Of a stretch of DNA of 12,379 bases, positions 1-5,549 are shown in pieces. The notes beneath the pieces were generated by a model that did no database searches, was not told the origin of the DNA, and saw only the letters and a list, made by a program, of their open reading frames with translations. The position numbers and the translations under genes were made by a program. The stretch covers positions 1,374-13,752 of the forward strand of contig PMYF01000482.1 in NCBI GenBank assembly GCA_003171295.1, read 5' to 3'. Source of the stretch: Acidobacteriota bacterium. GTDB taxonomy: Bacteria; Acidobacteriota; Terriglobia; UBA7540. How positions within the stretch are numbered: position 1 is the first letter of the stretch; every line of letters begins with the position of its first letter.

Positions 1-2469
1 ACCGATTACGAGGTGGATGAAAAACATCGGCAGGCAACTCTGACGGAATCCGGAGTGGCCAAAGCCGAGAAACACCTGGGGCTCGAAAATCTCTACGACC
101 CCGCCAACATGGAGTATATCCACCACGTCTACCAGGCACTCAAGGCTCACACGCTCTTCAAACTGGACCGCGATTATGTGGTGAAAGATGGGGAAGTGAT
201 TATCGTGGACGAGTTCACGGGCCGCTTGATGCCCGGCCGGCGCTGGAGCGACGGCCTGCACCAGGCCGTCGAGGCGAAGGAAGGCGTCAAGATTGAGAGT
301 GAGAACCAGACCCTCGCGACGGTCACCTTCCAGAACTATTTCCGGATGTACAAGAAGCTGGCGGGCATGACCGGCACGGCGGAGACCGAAGCGGCGGAGT
401 TTGAAAAAATCTACAACCTGGAAATCGTCATCGTGCCGACGAATCGCACGCTGATCCGGCACGAGTTCGCGGACGTTGTGTATCGCACCGAGCGCGAGAA
501 GTTCAACGCGGTCATCGAGGAAATCAAAGAGTACCACCTGAGCGGCGAGCCCGTGCTCATGGGCAGTATCGCCATCGAAAAATCCGAACGCCTGAGCGTG
601 GCGCTGAAGAAAGCCGGCGTGGTGCCGGCCCGCTTGCAGGAACTCGCCAAGGCCGCGGGCTTGGAAGGGCCGAAGCTGAAGATTTGGGCGGAACACCTGG
701 CGCAAGTCAGCCCGCCGGGGCTGGCGTGGCTGACGCGCGTGGGAGTGGGGGCTTCCACCATAAAGGAAATGCTGAATCAGGGCCGCTACCGGAGCCTCGT
801 GACCGGCCCCAGCGGTGCCGGTGGCGGTTTTCTGGAAGCGGTGCTGAAACGTGCGCCTCGCGGCTACCCTTACAGTGAGCTGCCTCCCGCGGACGAATCG
901 ATTCTTCCCAACCTCGTAGCGCTCGTGAATACGACCGACGCGAAACACCTTCCGGTACTTGACTACCTGATCGAGATTCGCTGCCCCCCGGCCCGCCTGG
1001 CCGAGGTCGTGGGCATGAAGGAAGTCCGGCATAACGTGTTGAACGCCAAGCAGCACGAGCGCGAAGCGCTGGTCGTGGCCCAGGCCGGGCGCGTCGGGGC
1101 CGTTACCGTTTCCACGAACATGGCCGGGCGGGGCACGGACATCCTGCTGGGCGGCAACCCGGAAACCATGGCACGCGAGGAATTCCGCAAGGCCCCCGAG
1201 AAATATCGCGAACAAGGAGTCGATCCGGAGCCCCCGGACCGGCCGCCGGAAGGGTCTGCGCAAGAGATATTCAACGCGTACGTGGAAGCCTATTCCGCCT
1301 GGCGAAAACAGTGGGCGGAATTCGTGGACCGCTTCAAGGCGGTCACCGACCTGGAACACGGCAGCGTGGTGGCGCTGGGCGGACTGCACATCCTGGGGAC
1401 GGAGCGGCATGAGGCCCGGCGCATCGACAACCAGTTGCGCGGGCGCGCCGGCCGCCAGGGCGACCCGGGCTCGTCGCGCTTCTACCTCTCGCTCGAGGAC
1501 GACTTGCTGCGCATCTTCGCCGGGGAGCGCATCTCCAACATCATGCACAAGCTGGGCATGGAGGAGGGCGTGCCCATCGAATCGCGCCTGATCTCAAAAC
1601 GCATCCAGGCCGCGCAGAAGGCGGTGGAGGCGCAGAACTTTGAATCGCGCAAACACCTGCTCGAATACGACGACGTGATGAACAAGCAGCGCGAGACCAT
1701 CTATGGCCTGCGACGCCAGTTGCTGGAAGGCAGCGACCAGAGGGAATTCATCCTGGACGCTTCCAACCGCGTGCTCGAGTGGCTGGTCGAGAGGTTCTGC
1801 CCCAAAGAGCAGCATGCTGACCAGTGGAACGTGAACGGCCTGCGCACCGAAATGTGGGGACGCTTCGGGATCGACTTGAAGAAGCACGACCTCACGTATG
1901 ACCCCAAGCGGCTGGGCGAGCTCAACGACGAACTCCGGCGCTTGATCCGCGCCCGTTATGAAGAGCGCGAGCAGGTGTGGACGCCGGAACGCATGCGTCT
2001 GCACGAACGTATGATCATGCTGCAGGTGGTGGACGGACAGTGGAAAGATCATTTACTGGCGATGGACCATTTGAAGGAAGGGATCGGCCTGCGCGGCTAC
2101 GGGCAGCGCGATCCCCTGGTCGAATACAAGCGCGAGTCCTTCGAGATGTTCGAGGCCATGATGGACCGCATCGAAGATGAAACCCTGCGCTACCTATTCC
2201 TGATGCGCACCCCGGAGGAAGAGGAAGAAATGATCCACCAGTATCAGGAGCGGAAACGGCGTGAACAGCGGGAAATGCAGATGATCGGTGCGGGGGCGGT
2301 GGAAAAACCCCAGCAGGTCATCCGGCGGGAGAAGATTGGCCGCAACGATCCCTGCCCTTGTGGGAGCGGCAAGAAATACAAGAAGTGCCACGGAGCGGGC
2401 GGCCTGGTGGCAGCCGCGGCAGGAAAATCCGACGGCGGCTCTGCCTCGAAAGAGAAACGGCCGGCGTAG
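1..2469 (+). CDS. secA: Protein translocase ATPase SecA, 5'-truncated by the window edge
   Basis: SecA is the cytoplasmic ATPase that drives unfolded preproteins through SecYEG. The frame is open from base 1 (TDYEVDEK) and family alignment places this near residue 280, so the GTG at 13 is not the start; about 280 N-terminal residues, including Walker A, lie outside. Numbering T1 at base 1: PPXD end and return to motor domain 1 (residues 1-135, MTGTAE at 123-128), motor domain 2 (about 140-560, TNMAGRGTD at 372-380, RGRAGRQGD at 480-488), helical scaffold and two-helix finger (LRGYGQRDP near 697), acidic/basic linker, then a C-terminal zinc motif with C785, C787, C796 and H797 of the CPCGSGKKYKKCH type, which in the family binds SecB and ribosomes. 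Two expansions stand out: about 135 residues at 208-342 and a long 73-residue variable region after LLGG (386-459). Ends in TAG. Identification is certain; the effect of the insertions is unknown. Confidence 0.97.
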   Translation, partial: TDYEVDEKHRQATLTESGVAKAEKHLGLENLYDPANMEYIHHVYQALKAHTLFKLDRDYVVKDGEVIIVDEFTGRLMPGRRWSDGLHQAVEAKEGVKIESENQTLATVTFQNYFRMYKKLAGMTGTAETEAAEFEKIYNLEIVIVPTNRTLIRHEFADVVYRTEREKFNAVIEEIKEYHLSGEPVLMGSIAIEKSERLSVALKKAGVVPARLQELAKAAGLEGPKLKIWAEHLAQVSPPGLAWLTRVGVGASTIKEMLNQGRYRSLVTGPSGAGGGFLEAVLKRAPRGYPYSELPPADESILPNLVALVNTTDAKHLPVLDYLIEIRCPPARLAEVVGMKEVRHNVLNAKQHEREALVVAQAGRVGAVTVSTNMAGRGTDILLGGNPETMAREEFRKAPEKYREQGVDPEPPDRPPEGSAQEIFNAYVEAYSAWRKQWAEFVDRFKAVTDLEHGSVVALGGLHILGTERHEARRIDNQLRGRAGRQGDPGSSRFYLSLEDDLLRIFAGERISNIMHKLGMEEGVPIESRLISKRIQAAQKAVEAQNFESRKHLLEYDDVMNKQRETIYGLRRQLLEGSDQREFILDASNRVLEWLVERFCPKEQHADQWNVNGLRTEMWGRFGIDLKKHDLTYDPKRLGELNDELRRLIRARYEEREQVWTPERMRLHERMIMLQVVDGQWKDHLLAMDHLKEGIGLRGYGQRDPLVEYKRESFEMFEAMMDRIEDETLRYLFLMRTPEEEEEMIHQYQERKRREQREMQMIGAGAVEKPQQVIRREKIGRNDPCPCGSGKKYKKCHGAGGLVAAAAGKSDGGSASKEKRPA
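622..1026 (+). other. In-frame ~135-residue insertion in SecA motor domain 2
   Basis: In ordinary SecA the helix ending LxKxG is followed within two or three residues by HNVLNAK. Here KKAGV (to base 621) and RHNVLNAK (from base 1027) are separated by about 135 codons. The insert is in frame, has base composition like its surroundings, and reads as mostly helical segments (for example VPARLQELAKAAGL, LKIWAEHLAQV, HLPVLDYLIEI), with a glycine-rich GPSGAGGG stretch in the middle. I do not recognise its fold. Both edges carry PARL: CCGGCCCGCTTG at 625-636 and CCGGCCCGCCTG at 988-999. Boundaries are good to a few codons. Confidence 0.85.
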
Positions 2470-2509
2470 AGACCCAGAACTCTGGGGTCTGGGATTCATG
2501 ATCTGACAA

Positions 2510-3055
2510 ATGGATTACGAAGAAGTGCACGAAATACAAGAGCACGCGGAACACGCGCACCACGACCCGGCGCTTCTGCCCGTCGCGTTCACGATGGCGG
2601 TGCTGGCCGTGGTGCTGGCCACAACCTCGCTCATGGGTCACCGCGCCCACACGGAAGAACTGTTGCTTCAAAATAAGGCCACCGACCAATGGGCTTACTA
2701 TCAGGCCAAGAACATCCGCCGGCATACCTATGAGCTTTTTCTGGATCTTCTCTCCGTCAGTGTGGTGAAAGACACCGAGGAAGCAAACAAGGTGAAGGAG
2801 AAATACTCCGAGCAAGTCGAACGCTACAAGGACGAACAGCAGGAAATTGAATCGGAAGCTCGTGGGCTCGAGAAAGAAGTCCAACTCGAACAGCGCCGGG
2901 CGAATCGCTTCGACCTCGGTGAAGTCTTTCTGGAGGCTGCGATTGTAATCGCCTCACTCACTCTGCTCACCAAACGACGGTTGTTCTGGCAAATGGGGAT
3001 TCTGATGGGCTTGTGCGGCTTGGGAGTGGCGCTAACCGGATTCCTGGTCCACTGA
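2510..3055 (+). CDS. DUF4337 family membrane protein
   Basis: A 181-residue protein recognised as DUF4337 from its body: TSLMGHRAHTEELLLQNKA followed by DQWAYYQAKNIRRHTYEL is characteristic. The function of the family is unknown. Visible layout: a histidine-rich acidic N-terminus (H7, H12, H15, H17, H18), a membrane segment at about 21-42, a charged region likely to form a coiled coil at about 85-132, and two more membrane segments at about 138-154 and 159-180. The histidines could bind metal, but that is a guess. It starts 40 nt after the secA stop on the same strand, so co-transcription is plausible. The gap holds only a 5-bp hairpin (2473-2477 with 2482-2486) and no clear Shine-Dalgarno, so the ATG at 2510 rests on the family-like N-terminus. 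Confidence 0.85.
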   Translation: MDYEEVHEIQEHAEHAHHDPALLPVAFTMAVLAVVLATTSLMGHRAHTEELLLQNKATDQWAYYQAKNIRRHTYELFLDLLSVSVVKDTEEANKVKEKYSEQVERYKDEQQEIESEARGLEKEVQLEQRRANRFDLGEVFLEAAIVIASLTLLTKRRLFWQMGILMGLCGLGVALTGFLVH

Positions 3056-3430
3056 AATTCCGTTGGCGGCATTAAGGAATGAGCTCGCGACCCTCCCTGA
3101 GAACCCCCTCACCCCCGCCACCTATCCCCCCAGGGGATCAATGGAGAGTTGATTCAGGATTGCCGCTCTCGGACACCGCGGCAATCACCTCCCTCCCCAG
3201 CTTACCTCTTCCGCCCGGAAGATTGAAGGCCTGAATGCCTCGGCGCACTTCGTTAGAGCTCCCCACGAATGCTCACAGTTGTTGGAAGCAACGCCGCGGC
3301 TGTCACCCAGGTCGTCGTCAAGAGTCTCTTTGCTATTAGGGCGCTCCCCATGAGTCGACGTGAAAGCGGGCACACGGCGGTGGGAGGCGGGTCATATGCC
3401 GCTCAGCCCGCGCGGCACGGTAGAAAATGA
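3056..3430. other. Intergenic region between convergent DUF4337 and htrA genes
   Basis: About 375 bases with no ORF I can support; a 62-codon minus-strand frame at 3185-3373 has no recognisable features and no ribosome binding site. It holds a short palindrome ATCCCC-CCA-GGGGAT at 3124-3138, the 9-bp inverted repeat listed separately, and pyrimidine-rich tracts (3090-3131, 3187-3210). Its role is probably 3' untranslated sequence for both converging transcripts. Confidence 0.6.
3158..3186. repeat. Perfect 9-bp inverted repeat, 11-nt loop
   Basis: GATTGCCGC at 3158-3166 is the exact reverse complement of GCGGCAATC at 3178-3186. It sits about 100 nt past the DUF4337 stop. There is no T tract on either side, so it is not a classical intrinsic terminator; it may be a transcript-stabilising hairpin or a relic of a repeat. 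Confidence 0.7.
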
Positions 3431-3465
3431 GACCCGGCTTCGCCTGTGGGGGGTAAAGCCGGGCC
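3431..3465 (-). terminator. Likely Rho-independent terminator of htrA
   Basis: Read on the minus strand, a 10-bp stem (GGCCCGGCTT with AAGCCGGGTC, one G-U pair) closes a 15-nt loop, beginning 7 nt after the htrA TAA stop. It is followed by TCATTTTC, a short and interrupted T tract. Position and stem strength fit a terminator; the weak T tract lowers certainty. Confidence 0.7.
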
Positions 3466-3472
3466 AAGAGTA

Positions 3473-5002
3473 TTACTGGTCGTCGCCGCCGCTTTCGTTC
3501 GGCGAGATGACAACGAAGGCGCCATTCCCCTGACGATTGACGCGCAACAGCGTCTGCCCCTTGGCTTGAGCCGCGAGGCGATTGAAATCAGCAACCGTAC
3601 GCACCGGCTGGCGGTTGATGCCTTCGATCACGTCGCCCGGCTGCAAGCCTTGTTGGGCGGCCGGGCTGTTCGGATCGATTTCGTTGATCACCACCCCCGC
3701 CAGGTTCGAGGGCACACCTAACTGCTCACGGATTTCGGGTGTGAGGCTCTGCACCGTTATGCCGCGCAGCGTCCCTTCCTGGACTTTGCCAGGCCCTCCA
3801 GCTCGCACGCCGAGGTCCTTGGGACGTTCGCCGAGGTCCACCTTGGTGGTCAACGGTTGGCCATCGCGCAGGATATCCAGAGTCGCTTCGGCGCCGGGAT
3901 TCAGGTTCGTAATAAGCGCCGTGAGCTGACCGGAGTCGTCAATCTGTTGGCCGTTGAGCTTGCGGATCACGTCACCGCTCTTGATTCCGGCCTTCTCGGC
4001 TGGGCCACCTGCGGCCACGTCCTCGACGAGCGCGCCGCCGGTATCCGGCACCTTGAATTGCTTCGCCAAGCCTTCATCCAGGCTGCGGATCGTGATTCCC
4101 ATGTACCCGCGCGTTACTTTTCCCGTCTTGATCAAGTCCTCCATGACGTGCTTCGCCATACTGGAAGGAATGGCAAATCCGATGCCGACGGAACCACCCT
4201 CACCACCAGGCCCCGAATTTCCGCTCAAGATTGCGGTGTTGATTCCGACGACCTGGCCACGCACATTCACCAGCGCCCCGCCGGAGTTCCCGGGGTTGAT
4301 GGCGGCGTCGGTTTGGATGAAATTCTCGAACCCCTCAATTCCCATGCCCGAACGGCCCAGCGCGCTCACGATCCCGCGCGTCACCGTGAACCACTGCCCG
4401 AAGGGATTTCCAAATGCCAGGACCGTGTCTCCAACCTTCAACAGGTTGGAATCACCAAAGGGGACCACGGGAAGGCCACTCGCTTCAATCTTGATGACGG
4501 CCACGTCCGTCTGGGGATCTGCTCCCACGATTTTCCCCTTAAAGGTCCGCTTGTCGGAGAGCGACACCTGGATTTCCGTCGCCTTGGCGACTACGTGATT
4601 GTTGGTCACGATGTACCCATCGGAAGAAACGATCACACCACTTCCCAAGGCATGCTGCCGTTGTTCCTTCGGAATATTGAACTGCGGCAACATGTCGCCG
4701 AAGAACTGGCGGAAAAACGGATCCATGGTCATGGGTGACTGCTGCTGTTTGATCACCTGGGTGGATTGAATCGCGACGATGGCCGGCGTGACGGCCTTGG
4801 CAATCCGCTCGTAGGTTTGGTTCTGTCGTTCCAGGGCATCGATATCCGGACCGTCCAACCCTTTCCCCTGGGCCAGAGCGAATTGCGGATACAGGTGATG
4901 GCCTTGATAAAGCATTCCCGACAAACCCAGGGCTAAGACCCCAATCAGAGTCAGGCTCAACCCCCCCAGGTTCTCCCGCAAGAATCGCTTGTTGATTTGC
5001 AT
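3473..5002 (-). CDS. htrA: HtrA/Do-family periplasmic serine endoprotease (S1C) with two PDZ domains
   Basis: A 509-residue protein of the DegP/DegQ/HtrA family, which degrades or refolds damaged proteins outside the cytoplasm. An N-terminal hydrophobic segment (about 14-31) with FALAQ at 41-45 is either a cleaved signal peptide or a membrane anchor. The trypsin-like domain spans about 60-285 with an intact triad: H136 in TNNHVV, D166 in TDVAVIK, S240 in GNSGGALVN. PDZ1 covers about 290-390 (RGYMGI at 298-303, GDVIRKLNG) and PDZ2 about 408-500 (PGDVIEGINRQPV). Length and order match Do proteases. The ATG at 5002 is supported by AAGGAGG 8 nt upstream and a hydrophobic leader directly after it. 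It has its own candidate promoter and terminator, so it appears monocistronic. DegP versus DegQ type cannot be decided from sequence alone. Confidence 0.95.
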   Translation of the reverse strand: MQINKRFLRENLGGLSLTLIGVLALGLSGMLYQGHHLYPQFALAQGKGLDGPDIDALERQNQTYERIAKAVTPAIVAIQSTQVIKQQQSPMTMDPFFRQFFGDMLPQFNIPKEQRQHALGSGVIVSSDGYIVTNNHVVAKATEIQVSLSDKRTFKGKIVGADPQTDVAVIKIEASGLPVVPFGDSNLLKVGDTVLAFGNPFGQWFTVTRGIVSALGRSGMGIEGFENFIQTDAAINPGNSGGALVNVRGQVVGINTAILSGNSGPGGEGGSVGIGFAIPSSMAKHVMEDLIKTGKVTRGYMGITIRSLDEGLAKQFKVPDTGGALVEDVAAGGPAEKAGIKSGDVIRKLNGQQIDDSGQLTALITNLNPGAEATLDILRDGQPLTTKVDLGERPKDLGVRAGGPGKVQEGTLRGITVQSLTPEIREQLGVPSNLAGVVINEIDPNSPAAQQGLQPGDVIEGINRQPVRTVADFNRLAAQAKGQTLLRVNRQGNGAFVVISPNESGGDDQ

Positions 5003-5010
5003 GAAATCTT

Positions 5011-5017
5011 CCTCCTT
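5011..5017 (-). promoter_or_regulatory. Strong Shine-Dalgarno of htrA
   Basis: On the minus strand AAGGAGG lies 8 nt before the ATG at 5002. This near-perfect site fixes the htrA start. Confidence 0.9.
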
Positions 5018-5147
5018 GAACCCTCCGTTGAAGTCTCTCCGGTGCTGAGCCCAATCGGGTGTTGCACGGGTGGTTGCTTCCGGCAGAGATCAATCTCCGT
5101 TGATGTAGCCCGGAAGGCTCGGCCCCGCCATTTCGCCTCAATCCTTA

Positions 5148-5156
5148 ATTGTAGCA
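5148..5156 (-). promoter_or_regulatory. Candidate extended -10 promoter for htrA
   Basis: The minus strand reads TGCTACAAT, a TGn extended -10 with a 5/6 TATAAT match, about 145 nt upstream of the htrA start. No good -35 lies 16-18 nt further up (ACCCAG at the 17-nt spacing), which an extended -10 can tolerate. It would leave a 5' leader of roughly 140 nt. I found no clear sigma-E-like site. Confidence 0.4.
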
Positions 5157-5275
5157 GTCCCTTCAGCAACCTGGGTCCGAGTATTTAGACGGAATCCGCT
5201 TCTTTCTGACAGCAACCTAGCGGCCCGGTCAATTCATTTCGAGGAGACATTCCCCTTGGCCGCGGCTGAACAGGG

Positions 5276-5387
5276 TGCGGAAAAACCCCTGGCGCGGACG
5301 GCGTAGCGGCGATTTTATATCGCCACAACGGCAATGGAATCAATCCGGCGCTGGCGACGTAAAGTCGCCGCTACATGTTTTTCCGCA
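5276..5387. repeat. Nested palindromic element (REP/MITE-like), 112 bp
   Basis: Outer arms TGCGGAAAAAC (5276-5286) and GTTTTTCCGCA (5377-5387) are perfect 11-bp inverted repeats. Inside them, 5303-5324 and 5353-5374 are inverted 22-bp arms matching at 19 of 22 positions, and two of the three differences would be G-U pairs in RNA. Each inner arm is itself a small hairpin: GGCGA/TCGCC at 5308-5324 and GGCGAC-GTAAA-GTCGCC at 5353-5369. Such nested symmetry with no coding capacity is typical of small non-autonomous repeats. No second copy is in this window, so dispersal is unproven. Confidence 0.75.
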
Positions 5388-5500
5388 GGCTCTGAAGCCC
5401 GGCGGTAGCCCGGAGACTAACCACTATTCCATATTGATGCATTAGCAGGAAGCGAGGTTTACCAACACGTTCCAGCCGACAGGCCTCATCGGTTGTGTCC

Positions 5501-5549
5501 CCTGACAGTATTCCCCAGCACAGACCGTGCAATACGGGACGGTGTCAGG
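5501..5549 (-). repeat. Compound hairpin overlapping the cyclase stop codon
   Basis: Three concentric stems are present: CCTGACA (5501-5507) with TGTCAGG (5543-5549), GTATT (5508-5512) with AATAC (5531-5535), and GCAC (5518-5521) with GTGC (5527-5530) around a 5-nt loop. The outer right arm includes the cyclase TGA (5545-5547, minus strand). There is no T tract after it, so it may stabilise or attenuate the 3' end of the cyclase message rather than act as a simple terminator. Confidence 0.55.

Larger units (their letters stand above)
5003..5544. other. Long non-coding gap between cyclase and htrA
   Basis: About 540 bases separate the cyclase stop from the htrA start, both on the minus strand. 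Short frames here lack start signals and recognisable protein features. The gap contains the htrA leader and promoter candidate (5003-5156), a palindromic element (5276-5387) and a compound hairpin (5501-5549). I see nothing specific in 5160-5270 or 5390-5500. Confidence 0.6.

Noticed and set aside
13..15. GTG as the secA start
   Set aside because: The frame is open to base 1 and the upstream residues TDYE match the interior of SecA; the gene simply begins outside the window.
811..831. P-loop in the SecA insert (GPSGAGGG)
   Set aside because: The lysine and Ser/Thr of GxxxxGK[ST] are missing.
622..1026. Intein in secA
   Set aside because: The insert size fits a mini-intein, but there is no Cys or Ser at its first position, no block-B-like TxxH, and the HN before VLNAK is the normal SecA sequence, followed by Val and not Cys, Ser or Thr.
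3185..3373. Small minus-strand ORF of 62 codons
   Set aside because: No Shine-Dalgarno, no hydrophobic or conserved segment, and composition typical of random sequence.
3857..4738. 293-codon open frame on the plus strand
   Set aside because: It is antisense to htrA, which has a full catalytic triad and two PDZ domains in the minus frame.
4539..5141. 200-codon minus-strand frame overlapping the htrA start
   Set aside because: It is a frame-shifted shadow of htrA, with no ribosome binding site or recognisable domain.
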